DNA from: Stappia indica
GTDB lineage: Bacteria; Pseudomonadota; Alphaproteobacteria; Rhizobiales; Stappiaceae
NCBI RefSeq assembly: GCF_001696535.1
Contig: NZ_MBQE01000005.1
Location: 434,001-498,000 of the forward strand
Reading direction: 5' to 3'
Length of the DNA stretch: 64,000 nt
The translations under genes and the position numbers were made by a program. Below the pieces are notes generated by a model. It was not told where the DNA came from. It was given only the letters and a program-made list of their open reading frames with translations, and did not search any database. Below, in pieces: positions 26,764 to 38,442 of this stretch (positions within the stretch are counted from its first letter, which is position 1; every line of letters begins with the position of its first letter).

Positions 26764-26988
26764 ACGCGCAAAAGTGGTAGCGTGCTGGCACGTACTTTCA
26801 CGAAGCTGACGCCACTTGCAATCGCTTCAGGCCTGAAAGAGTCGGTTTTGCAAGGAATCATTAAGGGCTGTTGCCCCTAGGTGACACTTGCAACAAGCGT
26901 CGTTACCGCGGCGTTATGGCCTTGTGTTTGTTGGTGTTCGCGGACGAGCCTCGGGTTCCCTAGCGTCACTTTCTGGCAGGAGAGAAGC
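26764..26988 (-). promoter_or_regulatory. Upstream region of the giant adhesin gene, with direct repeats and a palindrome
   Basis: On the minus strand TTGCAAGTG occurs twice (26893-26885 and 26821-26813, 72 bases apart), and a third TTGCAA lies between at about 26847-26852. A perfect 12-bp palindrome, TTCAGGCCTGAA, sits at 26826-26837. These look like regulator sites for the adhesin promoter; the regulator is unknown. The allA gene starts on the other side. Confidence 0.4.
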
Positions 26989-27480
26989 TTGAGCCACGTG
27001 TTGACGCCCGAACCTCTGACGAGGGAGGCCTTCGCCCCGTTCGGCGAGGTCATCGAAGCCCGCCATGAGGCGAGCCATCTCATCAACGAGGGGCGCACCC
27101 GCAGGTTTCATGCCCTCGCCGAAGCGGAACCCGGTCCCGACGGCAAGCCGATTCTCTCGATCTTTCGGGGAACGCCCTGGCCGAGCCCGCTGACGGTGCG
27201 CATGCTGGAGCGCCATCCGCTCGGTAGCCAGGCTTTCGTGCCGATGCAGGACCATGCATGGCTGGTGGTCGTCGCCGACGATGCGCGGCCGCAGGACTGT
27301 CGCTGCTTTCTCGCGCGCGGCGACCAGGGCGTCCAGATCGCGCGCGGCGTCTGGCATCACCCTTTGCTGGTCTTGCAGCCCATGCAGGACTTCCTTGTCG
27401 TCGATCGCAGCGGGCCGGGCGTCAACCTCGAGGAAGTGTTCTTCCCCGAGGGCGAGGGCGTGGTCATCGCTCCCGTCTGA
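26989..27480 (+). CDS. allA: Ureidoglycolate lyase
   Basis: This 163-residue enzyme splits ureidoglycolate into glyoxylate and urea, a late step of allantoin/purine breakdown. The AllA fold is indicated by LTREAFAPFGEVIEARHE, then by MLERHPLGSQAFVPM, which holds the family's HPLGSQ-F-P core, and by the cupin-like strands GVQIARGVWHHPLLVL. A TTG start at 26989 was chosen: AGGAGA precedes it and it gives MSHVLTPEPLTREAF, the usual N-terminus; earlier in-frame starts would give an atypical extension. The gene has no purine-pathway neighbours here and lies tail-to-tail with the TRAP permease (18-base gap). Confidence 0.88.
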   Translation: MSHVLTPEPLTREAFAPFGEVIEARHEASHLINEGRTRRFHALAEAEPGPDGKPILSIFRGTPWPSPLTVRMLERHPLGSQAFVPMQDHAWLVVVADDARPQDCRCFLARGDQGVQIARGVWHHPLLVLQPMQDFLVVDRSGPGVNLEEVFFPEGEGVVIAPV

Positions 27481-27498
27481 GCCTGCGAGGGGCCTCGC

Positions 27499-29049
27499 TC
27501 AGAAGATCAGGCCGGGCAGGGTGGTCGCGATCTGCGGCAGCAGCCAGATCAGGCCGATGCCGGCGATCTGCAGGGCGATGAAGGGTATGACGCCCTGATA
27601 GATCTGTCCCGTGGTCACCTCGGGCGGGGCTGCCCCGCGCAGGTAGAACAACGAGAATCCGAAGGGCGGGGTCAGGAACGAGGTCTGCAGGTTGATCGCG
27701 ATCAGGATCGACAGCCAGACCGGGTCATGGCCCATCAGGATCAGCACCGGCGCAACCAGCGGCAGCAGGATGACCGAGATCTCGACGAAGTCGAGGAAGA
27801 AGCCGAGCAGGAACACGAGCGCCATGACGAACAGCAGCGCGGCGTCCGGGCCGCCCGGCATGTTGGTCAGGAACTCTTCGATCCGGTGATCGCCGCCAAG
27901 CCCGCGGAACACCAGCGAGAAGATGCTGGCGGTGAGGATGGTGGCGAAGATCATCGCCGTCACCGACAGGGTCGAGTTCATCACCGGCTTGAGGACGTCT
28001 GCGCGGAAGGTGCGGGCCAGCGCCTGCAGGATCGAGGCTGCCGCAACGACGACGAGGAGCGTGGCGAGCGCACCGGCCGCCCAGTCGAGCGGGCCGACAT
28101 CGCTGCGCTGCAGGCGAACGGGATGCAGCGAGATCAGCACGGCGAGCAGGGCGAGGCTCGCCGCACCGGCGATCACCAGCTTGCGCTTGCCGTTGCCGAA
28201 GCGGGCGGAGGCCATCAGCAGCGCGCCGATGGCGCCGACGGCCGCGGCCTCACCGGGGGTCGCGATGCCGCCGAGGATCGAGCCCAGCACGGCGATGATC
28301 AGCAGCACCGGCGGCAGGATGGCTCCGGAAATCTCCCCTGCTGAGGGACGCGCGCCGTCGTGCTGCATGGCCGGGGCGGAAGCGGGCGACAGCCATGCCT
28401 TGACCAGCAGGTAGATGATGTAGATCGCCACCAGCATCAGGCCCGGCAACAGGGCGGCCGCGAAGATCTGGCCGACCGAGATCGTCTCGATGGTAAACTT
28501 GCCCTGCCGGAACTGCGCCTGCTGATAGGCATTCGACATCACGTCGGACAGGATGATCAGCAAGGTGGAGGGCGGAATGATCTGGCCGAGCGTGCCGGAC
28601 GTGCAGACGATGCCGGAGGCGAGGCGCGCATCGTAGCCGTTGCGCAGCATGGTCGGCAGCGCGATCAGGCCCATCGCCACGACAGTGGCGCCGACGATGC
28701 CGGTGGAGGCGGCAAGCAAGGCGCCGACCAGCACGACGGAGATCCCGAGCCCGCCGCGCAGCGTGCCGAACAGCCGGCCTGCGGTCTCCAGCAGATCCTC
28801 GGCGATGCGGCTCTTTTCCAGCACTACGCCCATGAAGACGAAGAGCGGGATGGCGATCAACACGTCGTTGGTCATCACGCCGAAGACGCGCTGCCCGAGC
28901 GCGCCCAGCAGGCTCATGTCGAACTGGCCGGTGAAATGGCCGAGAATGGCGAAGAGCGTCGCGATGCCCGCGAGAATGAACGAGACCGGATAGCCGATCA
29001 GGATCGCGATGATCAGCGCGGCGAACATCAGGAGGTCGAGCGGCAGCAT
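27499..29049 (-). CDS. TRAP transporter large permease (DctM family)
   Basis: This is the large membrane subunit of a tripartite ATP-independent periplasmic transporter, which uses an ion gradient to import substrates delivered by a binding protein. It has 516 residues, longer than the common 430, because of extra membrane segments in the middle (RKLVIAGAASLALLAVLISL and LDWAAGALATLLVVVAAAS). Family motifs include VLIAIPLFVFMGVVLEKSRI, GIVGATVVAMGLIALPTMLR and NLQTSFLTPPFGFSLFYLRG. The long form occurs in transporters paired with TakP-type binding proteins, as here. Its start overlaps the small-permease stop (TGATG). Confidence 0.93.
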   Translation of the reverse strand: MLPLDLLMFAALIIAILIGYPVSFILAGIATLFAILGHFTGQFDMSLLGALGQRVFGVMTNDVLIAIPLFVFMGVVLEKSRIAEDLLETAGRLFGTLRGGLGISVVLVGALLAASTGIVGATVVAMGLIALPTMLRNGYDARLASGIVCTSGTLGQIIPPSTLLIILSDVMSNAYQQAQFRQGKFTIETISVGQIFAAALLPGLMLVAIYIIYLLVKAWLSPASAPAMQHDGARPSAGEISGAILPPVLLIIAVLGSILGGIATPGEAAAVGAIGALLMASARFGNGKRKLVIAGAASLALLAVLISLHPVRLQRSDVGPLDWAAGALATLLVVVAAASILQALARTFRADVLKPVMNSTLSVTAMIFATILTASIFSLVFRGLGGDHRIEEFLTNMPGGPDAALLFVMALVFLLGFFLDFVEISVILLPLVAPVLILMGHDPVWLSILIAINLQTSFLTPPFGFSLFYLRGAAPPEVTTGQIYQGVIPFIALQIAGIGLIWLLPQIATTLPGLIF

Positions 29050-29588
29050 CAGGCGCGGGTCCCGTTTTCGGTGGCGGTGTCGGCGTCCTGCGGCGCCGCG
29101 ATGCGGGAGAGGTCGCGCAGCAGGCAGGCGATGCCCTGGATGGCCAGCAGCACGCAGAATGCGGGCACCAGCGATTTCAGCAGGAAGGAAGCCGGAATGC
29201 CGCCGACGGAGATGGCGCCCTCCATCACGGCCCAGGAATTGCGGACGGATGGCCAGGACCACCAGGCAAGGATGGCAAGCGAGGGCAGCAGGAAGATCAC
29301 GGCGCCGAGGGCGTCGATCACCGCGCGGCCACGTGTCGCGAACTTCGCGTAGAAGATGTCGACGCGCACATGACCGTCGACCAGCAGCGTGTAGCCGGCA
29401 CCCAGCATGAACAGCGCGGCATGCATGTAGAGCACGCCCTCGTTCAGGAAGATGAAGCTGATGCCATAGACGTAGCGCAGCACCACCACGCCGAACTGCA
29501 GCAGCACCATGAAGAGCGCCAGCCAGCGCACCAGGGCGCCGACGGAGCGGTTGATCAGGTCGAGCCTGTCTGCAAGGCGGGCGAGCAC
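29049..29588 (-). CDS. TRAP transporter small permease (DctQ family)
   Basis: This 179-residue subunit has the four membrane helices of DctQ proteins. The first is WLALFMVLLQFGVVVLRYVY, and the signature GHVRVDIFYAKFATRGRAVI lies in the middle loop. It pairs with the large permease and fixes the docking of the binding protein. Its stop shares a base with the dctM start, so the two are translationally coupled. It begins 131 bases after the binding-protein gene, a gap rich in inverted GC-tracts that may tune the ratio of binding protein to permease. Confidence 0.92.
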   Translation of the reverse strand: MLARLADRLDLINRSVGALVRWLALFMVLLQFGVVVLRYVYGISFIFLNEGVLYMHAALFMLGAGYTLLVDGHVRVDIFYAKFATRGRAVIDALGAVIFLLPSLAILAWWSWPSVRNSWAVMEGAISVGGIPASFLLKSLVPAFCVLLAIQGIACLLRDLSRIAAPQDADTATENGTRA

Positions 29589-29719
29589 GGGCCTTGTCCT
29601 CTCGTGCGGGCGGTCGGGGAGAAGGACGCAGGTCCGGAAAACGGCCCGCGTCCCGTCAGATGAGCGGTGCCAGGGCCCGGAACCGCGTCCGGACCCTAGC
29701 AGGTTTTACCGAGGCTTGC

Positions 29720-30817
29720 TCAGTACTTGTAGTCCATCGCGCGGGCGTTCATCTGCCCGTTGTCGGCATAGACCATGTAGTCGGCGACCGACGCGCGATA
29801 GGCGAGGAAGCTCTCGACGATCCGGCGCACCAGCTCGTCGTCGTTCTCGCGCAGCTCGCCGATGACCTCGCCGGCCGCATTGCCCATGGCGATGATGACG
29901 TCGTCCGGCAGCTTCTTGACCTGCACGCCCTGCTCGGCGACGAGCTGCTGCAGCGCCATCGCATGCTTGGTCGTGTACTCGGTCCAGACCGGGTTGTAGA
30001 GCGACTCGCACGCCAGCGCGACGGCCTGCTGCAGGTCCTCGGGCAGCGCGTCATAGGCAGCCTTGTTGACCGCGCATTCCTCTGCGGAGGACGGCTCGCC
30101 GACGCCCGGCCAGTAGTAGTTCTTGGCGACCTGCTGGAAGCCGAGGGCGGAGTCCGACCAGGGGCCGATGAACTCGCCCGCATCGAGCGCGCCGGACTGC
30201 AGCGCCTGGAACATGTCGCGTCCGCCCATGGCCTGAACGGCCATGCCGAGTTTGGCGCACATTTCCGAGGCGAGGCCGGTGGTGCGGAAGCGCAGACCCT
30301 TCAGGTCGTCGACCGAGTTGATCTCGTTGCGGAACCAGCCGGCCCACTGCGGACCGGAATTGCCGCACAGGAACGGCTTCAGGCCGAAACGGCCGTAGAT
30401 CTCGTCGTAGAGCGCCTGGCCGCCGCCATGGGCCAGCCAGCCGAACTGCTCGTCCGCGCGCAGGCCGAAGGGCTGCGAGCCGAACAGCAGGATGCCCTTG
30501 GACTTGGAGCCCCAGTAGGAGGGGACCGCATGATAGAGCTCGGCGGTGCCTTCCGACACGGCGTCGAACACGCCGTTGCCCGGCACCAGCTCGCCGGCGG
30601 CGTAAAGCTGCACCTCGATGCGGCCGCCCGACAGGGCGGTGATGCGGTCGGCGAGCATCTGCGCGGCGACGCCCGGACCCGGCAGGTTCTTCGGCCAGGC
30701 GGTGACCATCTTCCAGCGCCGCACGTCCTGGGCGATGGCGGGAGCGGCAAGGCCGCCGGCAGCGGCGGTGGCGAGGCCGCCGACGGCGGCGGTCTTGAGG
30801 AAATCACGTCTCTTCAT
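29720..30817 (-). CDS. TRAP transporter substrate-binding protein, TakP-like, Tat-exported
   Basis: This 365-residue periplasmic binding protein delivers substrate to the adjacent TRAP permease. It starts MKRRDFLKTAAVGGLATAAA, a twin-arginine signal (RRDFLK) with a cleavage region AAPAIAQD, so it may be exported folded through Tat. Family features are ITALSGGRIEVQLYAAGELV, QWAGWFRNEINSVDDLKGLR and GEFIGPWSDSALGF. These resemble TakP, which binds 2-oxoacids. It begins 82 bases after hutU in the same direction, so it could be read from the hut promoter. A role in importing urocanate or another imidazole acid is an inference from that position. Confidence 0.9.
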   Translation of the reverse strand: MKRRDFLKTAAVGGLATAAAGGLAAPAIAQDVRRWKMVTAWPKNLPGPGVAAQMLADRITALSGGRIEVQLYAAGELVPGNGVFDAVSEGTAELYHAVPSYWGSKSKGILLFGSQPFGLRADEQFGWLAHGGGQALYDEIYGRFGLKPFLCGNSGPQWAGWFRNEINSVDDLKGLRFRTTGLASEMCAKLGMAVQAMGGRDMFQALQSGALDAGEFIGPWSDSALGFQQVAKNYYWPGVGEPSSAEECAVNKAAYDALPEDLQQAVALACESLYNPVWTEYTTKHAMALQQLVAEQGVQVKKLPDDVIIAMGNAAGEVIGELRENDDELVRRIVESFLAYRASVADYMVYADNGQMNARAMDYKY

Positions 30818-30899
30818 GGCAGCACAGTCCTCTGGTTGGTTTTCCTTCACAGCATCACGGGGCCTTTCCGGCCCTTTGAACGTCCTGCGGACCCGCCCC

Positions 30900-32569
<1,670 letters not shown>

Positions 32570-32573
<4 letters not shown>

Positions 32574-33388
32574 GTGTTTCCTCCGGAGGCAAGCGACCCG
32601 TCGAGCGCGAGGCGTTCCAGACGGGTGAGAAGGGTCTTGAGATGGACGCGCAGGGCGCTCGCCTTCGCCTCGTCATAGGCGAAGGGTGCGCTCTCGCTCG
32701 CCAGATGGGTCGACTGGGCGAGCTCCATCTGGATGGCGTGGACATTGTCGGCCGGCCGGCCGTAGTGGCGGGTGGTCCAGCCGCCCTTGAAGCGGCCGTT
32801 GAGGATGCTGGTGTAGCCGTCCGCCGCGCCGCAGACTTCCACGGCGGCCTGCTCGATCAGGCGATGGCAGGTCTCCCCGCCATTGGTACCGATGTTGAAA
32901 TCCGGCAACGTGCCTTCGAACAGGAAGGGGATGTGCGAGCGGATCGAGTGGCAGTCGTAGAGGATGGCGACGCCGTGGATGGCTTTCACCCGCTCGATCT
33001 CGGCGGCAAGCGCGGCATGATAGGGCGCGTGGAAGGCTTTGCGCCGGGCAGCGACATCGGCTTCGGTCGGAGCCTCGCCGTCCTTCCAGATCGGCACGCC
33101 GTCGAAATCCGTCTCCGGCACGAGGCCGGTGGTGTTCTGGCCCGGGTAAAGGCTCGCGCCGGCCGGGTCCCGGTTGGCGTCGACGACATAGCGATGGAAG
33201 GTCGCGCGTACCGTGGTGGCATCGTCCAGCAGCCCGTCATAGAGCAGGTGGATGTGCCAGTCCGTGTCGGCCAGCTCCAGGCCGCGGCCGTTGAGCCGGT
33301 CGGCGATCTCTTGCGGCACATGAGTGCCCGTGTGCGGCAGGCCGAGGACGATCGGGCTCGTGCCCTTGCGGATCTCGACGGGGGTCAT
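32570..33388 (-). CDS. hutG: N-formylglutamate deformylase
   Basis: This 272-residue amidohydrolase releases formate from N-formylglutamate, giving glutamate, the last step of the five-enzyme histidine route. It fits the FGase family: the N-terminal [14 protein letters not shown], the [20 protein letters not shown] segment, and the metal-site stretch [20 protein letters not shown]. It is not the arginase-like HutG that cleaves formiminoglutamate directly; this agrees with hutF being present. The start at 33388 overlaps the hutH stop (ATGA). Confidence 0.95.
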
Positions 33389-34932
33389 GCGGCCTCTCCC
33401 AGCGACAGCAGGGCGGCTTCGCTCGCGGCCGCGACGACTTCGCGGCTGGTGACGAGGCGGGCTGCGACCTGGAGGTCGGGCGCCATGTAGCGGTCGGCCT
33501 CCAGCGGGGTTACGTGCTGGCGCAGCCGGGCGACGGCGGCAGCCAGCGGCGCGCTTGTGGCGAGCGGGGCGCGATGCTCGATGCCTTCGGCCGCGCACAG
33601 CATCTCGACACCGAGAATGACCGCGAGATTGGCGTTCATCCGCTCCAGCCGCCGCGCCCCGTGAGCGGCCATGGAGACATGGTCTTCCTGGTTGGCGCTG
33701 GTCGGGGTGGAATCGATGGAGCAGGGATGGGCGAGGTGCTTGTTCTCGCTCATCAAGGCTGCCGTCGTTACCTCGGCGATCATCATGCCGGAGTTGAGGC
33801 CGGGGTCGCGGGCAAGGAAGGGCGGCAGGTCGAAGGACAGGGTCGGGTCGACCATCAGCGCCACGCGGCGCTGGGCGATGGCGCCGAGCTCGGCAATCGC
33901 CAGCGCGATCTGGTCGGCGGCGAAGGCGACCGGCTCGGCGTGGAAATTGCCGCCCGAGACGATGCGATCCTCGTCGATCAGCACGAGCGGGTTGTCGGTC
34001 GCCGCATTCGCCTCGATCTCCAGCGTGCGGCCGGCCATGCGCAGCAGGTCGACGCAGGCGCCGGCCACCTGCGGCTGGCAGCGGATGCAATAGGGGTCCT
34101 GCACGCGGCTGTCGCCGGTGCGGTGGCTTTCGCGGATCTGCGATCCCTCCATCAGGGAACGCATGGCGGCCGCGACCTCGATCTGGCCGCGATGGCCGCG
34201 AAGCGCGTGGATCTCCGGCAGCAGCGGGGCGGTCGAGCCCATGATGGCGTCGGTGGACAGGCTCGCGGTGAGCACGGTGGCTTCCGCCAGCCGCCATGCG
34301 GTGAACAGTCCGGCAAGCGCGCAGGCGGTGGAGAACTGGGTGCCGTTGATGAGGCCGAGACCCTCCTTCGGGCCGAGCACGACCGGCGTGAGCCCCGCCT
34401 TTTCCAGCGCGGCGCGGCCGGGCATGCGCGTGCCCTCGTAGTCCACCTCGCCCTCGCCGATCAGCACGGCGGTCATGTGGGCGAGGGGGGCAAGGTCGCC
34501 CGAGGCGCCGACCGACCCCTGCGAGGGAACGCAAGGGGTGATGCCGGCGGCAAGGCAGTCCTCGATCAGCTTCAATACCTCGAAGCGCACGCCCGAGGCG
34601 CCGCGCCCGAGCGAGAGCAGCTTCAGCACCATCATCAGCCGCGTCGTCGCGCCGTCGAGCAGTTCGCCGACGCCGCAGCAATGGGACAGGATCAGGTTGC
34701 GCTGGAGCGTCGCCGTGTCGGCTCCCGCGATCTTGACGCTGGCGAGCTTGCCGAAGCCGGTGTTGACGCCGTAGACTGCTTCCTCGCCCATGGCGGCCGC
34801 GGCGACCCGCTCGGCCGCGCGCTCGATGTCGGCTTGTGCGCTGCGGTCGATGCGCGCGGGCAGGCTCTCGCGGTGGATGCGTTCGAGCTGGGCCAGCGTG
34901 ACGCTGCCCGGCGTGAGAGTCATGACGCTCAT
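33385..34932 (-). CDS. hutH: Histidine ammonia-lyase
   Basis: This 515-residue enzyme removes ammonia from histidine to give urocanate, the first step of the pathway. The self-forming MIO cofactor arises from Ala-Ser-Gly in [14 protein letters not shown], about residues 143-145. Other landmarks are [11 protein letters not shown] with the catalytic Tyr, and [15 protein letters not shown]. The ATG at 34932 shares a base with the hutI stop (TAATG) and was preferred over one at 34923. All four minus-strand hut genes overlap end to end, so their translation is coupled. Confidence 0.97.
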   Translation of the reverse strand: MSVMTLTPGSVTLAQLERIHRESLPARIDRSAQADIERAAERVAAAAMGEEAVYGVNTGFGKLASVKIAGADTATLQRNLILSHCCGVGELLDGATTRLMMVLKLLSLGRGASGVRFEVLKLIEDCLAAGITPCVPSQGSVGASGDLAPLAHMTAVLIGEGEVDYEGTRMPGRAALEKAGLTPVVLGPKEGLGLINGTQFSTACALAGLFTAWRLAEATVLTASLSTDAIMGSTAPLLPEIHALRGHRGQIEVAAAMRSLMEGSQIRESHRTGDSRVQDPYCIRCQPQVAGACVDLLRMAGRTLEIEANAATDNPLVLIDEDRIVSGGNFHAEPVAFAADQIALAIAELGAIAQRRVALMVDPTLSFDLPPFLARDPGLNSGMMIAEVTTAALMSENKHLAHPCSIDSTPTSANQEDHVSMAAHGARRLERMNANLAVILGVEMLCAAEGIEHRAPLATSAPLAAAVARLRQHVTPLEADRYMAPDLQVAARLVTSREVVAAASEAALLSLGEAA

Positions 34933-36164
34933 TATGCGCCTCCAAAGATGCGTTCGTGCAGCGGGTTGAAGCCGATGCGATAGGTCAGCTCGGCCGGCTC
35001 CGCGACGTTCCAGACGGCGAGGTCGGCGCGCTTGCCGGTCTCGATGGTGCCGATCTCGCCGGCAAGGCCGAGCGCCCGTGCCGCCTCGCGGGTCGCACCG
35101 GCAAGGCACTCTTCCGGCGTAAGGCGGAACAGGGTGGCGCCCATGTTCATCGCGAGCAGCAGCGAGGTAAGCGGCGAGGAGCCGGGATTGCAGTCGGTGG
35201 CAAGGGCGATCGGCACGCAGGCCGCGCGCAGCGCTGCGACCGGCGGGGCCTGCGGCTCGCGCAAGGTGTAGAAGGCACCGGGCAGCAGCACGGCGACCGT
35301 GCCGGAGGCCGCCATCGCATCCACACCGTCCTGGCCGAGATATTCCAGGTGATCGGCGGACAGGGCGCCGTATTGCGCGGCAAGCTTCGCCCCGCCGAGA
35401 TCCGACAGCTGTTCGGCATGCAGCTTGATCGGCAAGCCGAGAGCCTTTGCCCGCTCGAAGACCTGCGCCATCTCGGACGGGGAAAAGGCGATGCCCTCGC
35501 AGAAACCGTCGACGGCGTCGACAAGACCAGCCGCATGCGCCGCATCGAGGCCCGGCAGCACCACGTCGTCGAGATAGGCCTGCGAGCGGCCCTTGTATTC
35601 GACCGGCACCGCGTGGGCGGCGAGCCAGGACGTGACGACGCGCACACCGCGTTCGCGCCCGAGGCGCCGGGCGGCCGTAAGCATGCGGATTTCGTCGGCA
35701 ATGGTCAGGCCGTAGCCCGACTTGATCTCGATGGTGGTGACGCCTTCGTTGATCAGCGTGTCCAGCCGGGGCAGGGCGGAGGCGACGAGGTCGTCCTCGC
35801 TCGCGGCCCGCGTCGCCGCGACGGTAGAGACGATGCCGCCGCCGGCGCGGGCGATCTCCTCATAGCTCGCCCCTTCGAGGCGCAGCTCGAACTCGCGCGC
35901 CCGGTTGCCGCCATGGACGATATGGGTGTGGCAGTCGACGAGGCCGGGAGTGACGAGGCGTTCGCCCAGGGACCGGGATGGCCAGGATGCGTAATCCGCC
36001 GGCAGGTCGGCGGCATGGCCGCACCAGGCGATGCGGCCATCGGGGCCGATTGCGAGCGCGCCGTTTTCGACGAGACCATAGGGGGCGGTGCCCGCGACCA
36101 TGGTCGCAAGACGCAATGCGGTCAGGACCTCGCCGACGGCGGATCCGGTCGCAGTTTGTGGCAT
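34932..36164 (-). CDS. hutI: Imidazolonepropionase
   Basis: This 410-residue metal-dependent amidohydrolase opens the ring of imidazolone propionate to give N-formiminoglutamate. The metal site is seen as [19 protein letters not shown], with further ligands in [31 protein letters not shown] and the late Asp of [17 protein letters not shown]. It is the first gene of the hutIHGU operon, and its promoter faces hutF across 113 bases that hold a HutC box. Confidence 0.96.
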   Translation of the reverse strand: MPQTATGSAVGEVLTALRLATMVAGTAPYGLVENGALAIGPDGRIAWCGHAADLPADYASWPSRSLGERLVTPGLVDCHTHIVHGGNRAREFELRLEGASYEEIARAGGGIVSTVAATRAASEDDLVASALPRLDTLINEGVTTIEIKSGYGLTIADEIRMLTAARRLGRERGVRVVTSWLAAHAVPVEYKGRSQAYLDDVVLPGLDAAHAAGLVDAVDGFCEGIAFSPSEMAQVFERAKALGLPIKLHAEQLSDLGGAKLAAQYGALSADHLEYLGQDGVDAMAASGTVAVLLPGAFYTLREPQAPPVAALRAACVPIALATDCNPGSSPLTSLLLAMNMGATLFRLTPEECLAGATREAARALGLAGEIGTIETGKRADLAVWNVAEPAELTYRIGFNPLHERIFGGA

Positions 36165-36233
36165 GACCCCTCCCAGGGTTTCCGGTCGTCAGGCTCTTCC
36201 GGAGTGCTGCAATATGTGTTTGTTTAATTACGA

Positions 36234-36247
36234 TATGTATGTACATA
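36234..36247. promoter_or_regulatory. HutC operator
   Basis: TATGTATGTACATA is an inverted repeat of TATGTA and TACATA with a 2-base spacer. It contains the TGTA-N2-TACA core typical of HutC sites. It lies 31 bases before hutF and 70 bases before hutI, so one site could control both directions, with urocanate as the expected inducer. Confidence 0.8.
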
Positions 36248-36277
36248 ATTGTCAATCGTAAAAATGAGGCGGACAGG

Positions 36278-37651
36278 ATGCGGATCTGGGCGGAGACGGC
36301 CTTGCTGGCCACGGGGTGGGCACGCGACGTGGTGGTGGACATCGCCGCGGACGGACGGATCGGCGAGATCAGGCAAGGAGTTGACCGGGCCGACGCTAGC
36401 GCGGAACGCGCTGTCGGGATCCTGTTGCCGGCTCCGGCCAACCTTCATAGCCATGCCTTCCAGCGGGCGATGGCGGGCCTGAGCGAATTCCGTGGCGCTG
36501 CCGAGCACGACACGTTCTGGACCTGGCGCGAGATCATGTACCGCTTCCTCGGCGCTTTCACGCCCGAGACGGTGGAGGCCGTGGCGGCCTTCGTACAGAT
36601 GGAGATGCTGGAGGCCGGCTATGCCGCCTCCGCCGAGTTCCATTACGTCCACAACCAGGCCGACGGCACGCCCTATGACGACCGGGCGGAGCTCTCCCGC
36701 CGCATCGCCGCCGCCTCGCAGGCCTCGGGCATCGGCCTGACGCTGCTGCCGGTCTATTACACGACCGGCGGGCTCGACCGCCGCCCGCTGGCAGGTGGGC
36801 AGCGTCGCTTCGGCTCCGATCTGGATGGTTTTTCGCGGATCGTCGAAGGGGCGGAAAATGCGGTGGCCGCGCTTGCCCCCGATGCGCGGCTCGGCATTGC
36901 GCCGCATTCGCTGCGCGCGGTGCCGGCGGAGGACCTTGCGACGGTCGCCGCGATGCGGCCCGCCGATCCGCTGCACATGCATATTGCCGAGCAGACCGGC
37001 GAAGTGGAGGAGGTGCTGGCCGCCCATGGCCGCCGTCCGGTCGAATGGCTGTTCGACACTCACGCGGTCGATGAGCGCTGGTGCCTGATCCACTGCACCC
37101 ATCTGACGGACGGCGAGCGCAAGGCGATCGCGACGAGCGGCGCGGTGGCCGGTCTTTGCCCGATCACCGAATCGAGCCTCGGCGACGGCATCTTCGACGG
37201 CGCGCGCTATCTCGCCGATGGCGGCACGCTGGGCGTCGGCTCGGATTCCAACATCCGCATTGCGCTGTCCGAGGAACTGCGCACGCTGGAATATTCCCAG
37301 CGCCTGCGCGACCGGCACCGGGCGGTGCTGGCGACGAGCGACCGGTCGTGCGGCCGCAGGCTCTACGACGAGGCGCTGAAAGGCGGGGCACGGGCGCTCG
37401 GCCGCGACAGCGGCTCGATCCGCACGGGCGCATGGGCGGATCTCGTTGCCCTCGATGCGGCCTCGCTGCATCTGGAGGGCCTTGCCGGGGACACATTGCT
37501 CGATGCATGGATCTTCGCCGGCGACGACCGGCTGGTGCGTGACGTATGGGCGGCGGGGCGCCATATGGTGCGCGACGGCAGCCATGTCGACCGTGCGCGG
37601 ATCGAGGCCGGCTACCGGAACGCGATGCGGACCCTGAAGCGGAGCATGTGA
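36278..37651 (+). CDS. hutF: Formimidoylglutamate deiminase
   Basis: This 457-residue amidohydrolase converts N-formiminoglutamate to N-formylglutamate and ammonia, defining the five-step route. Motifs are LLPAPANLHSHAFQRAMAG (metal-binding H-S-H), LLPVYYTTGGLDRRPLAGGQ, PLHMHIAEQTGEVEEVLA and LGVGSDSNIRIALSEELR. The ATG at 36278 was chosen because GAGG stands seven bases upstream and MRIWAETALL matches the family start; an earlier in-frame codon at 36239 falls inside the HutC box. The stop shares a base with the hutC start (TGATG). Confidence 0.95.
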   Translation: MRIWAETALLATGWARDVVVDIAADGRIGEIRQGVDRADASAERAVGILLPAPANLHSHAFQRAMAGLSEFRGAAEHDTFWTWREIMYRFLGAFTPETVEAVAAFVQMEMLEAGYAASAEFHYVHNQADGTPYDDRAELSRRIAAASQASGIGLTLLPVYYTTGGLDRRPLAGGQRRFGSDLDGFSRIVEGAENAVAALAPDARLGIAPHSLRAVPAEDLATVAAMRPADPLHMHIAEQTGEVEEVLAAHGRRPVEWLFDTHAVDERWCLIHCTHLTDGERKAIATSGAVAGLCPITESSLGDGIFDGARYLADGGTLGVGSDSNIRIALSEELRTLEYSQRLRDRHRAVLATSDRSCGRRLYDEALKGGARALGRDSGSIRTGAWADLVALDAASLHLEGLAGDTLLDAWIFAGDDRLVRDVWAAGRHMVRDGSHVDRARIEAGYRNAMRTLKRSM

Positions 37652-38397
37652 TGTCACGACCCGTCGTGCCTGCGAAGGATGGCGACCCGGTGCCGGCCGG
37701 CATTCGGGTGCCCAATTCCTTCCGGGCCATCAAGGCGGAGATCCTCAAGCGCATCAGCGAGCGGGTCTGGTTGCCCGGCGAACTGATCCCGGGCGAAGAG
37801 GACCTGGCGCGCGAGTTCGGCTGCGCCCGCGTCACCGTCAACCGCGCGCTACGGGAGCTTGCCGAGATCGGCCTGGTGGAGCGCAAGCGCCGCGCCGGAA
37901 CCCGCATCGCCGAGCATCCCTTGCGTGAGGCGCGGCTGGAGATTCCGGTGGTGCGCAGCGAGGTCGAGGCCAGGGGCGCGCAGTATCGCTTCTCGGTTCT
38001 CAGCCGCGAGCGGCTGGAGGCGCCCGAGGCGATGCGGGCCCGGCTCGACCTGCCGGCCGGCACGCCGATGCTGCATGTCCGCTGCCTGCATTTCGCCGAC
38101 AATCGGCCGTGGCAATACGAGGATCGCTGGATCCACATCGCCGCCGTTCCCGATATCGCTGAAGAGCCGTTCGAGCGGATGAGCCCGAACGAATGGCTGG
38201 TGAAGTTCGCGCCGTTTTCGGAAATGGAGATCGGCCTCAGCGCCGCCGCCGCCAGCCGCGAGGAAGCGACCCTGCTCGCCATCGAGCCGGGCGCGCCGGT
38301 CTTCGTGTTCGAGCGCACGACCTGGCTGATCGACCAGCCGATCACCCATGTGCGGATGCTGCATCCCCAGTCCTACCGGATGGTCTCGCGGTTCTGA
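37651..38397 (+). CDS. hutC: Histidine utilization repressor, GntR family
   Basis: This 248-residue regulator has a GntR winged helix (about residues 22-88; PGEEDLAREFGCARVTVNRA) and a UTRA ligand domain (about 100-240), the HutC subfamily layout. It should bind the box between hutI and hutF and be released by urocanate. Because hutC follows hutF with an overlapping codon, it is autoregulated if that box controls hutF. An upstream in-frame start at 37546 lies inside hutF and is not needed. Confidence 0.93.
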   Translation: MSRPVVPAKDGDPVPAGIRVPNSFRAIKAEILKRISERVWLPGELIPGEEDLAREFGCARVTVNRALRELAEIGLVERKRRAGTRIAEHPLREARLEIPVVRSEVEARGAQYRFSVLSRERLEAPEAMRARLDLPAGTPMLHVRCLHFADNRPWQYEDRWIHIAAVPDIAEEPFERMSPNEWLVKFAPFSEMEIGLSAAAASREEATLLAIEPGAPVFVFERTTWLIDQPITHVRMLHPQSYRMVSRF

Positions 38398-38410
38398 CGG
38401 CCGCCGCTTA

Positions 38411-38424
38411 GACGATTGATCGTC
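38411..38424. promoter_or_regulatory. Perfect inverted repeat after hutC
   Basis: GACGATTGATCGTC has 6-bp arms around TG. It lies 13 bases after the hutC stop and 19 bases before a second operator-like repeat that shares the ATCGT element. It lacks a T run and is too short for a strong terminator, so an operator role is more likely. Confidence 0.4.
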
Positions 38425-38442
38425 GGCCCGTTGACGGGCATA

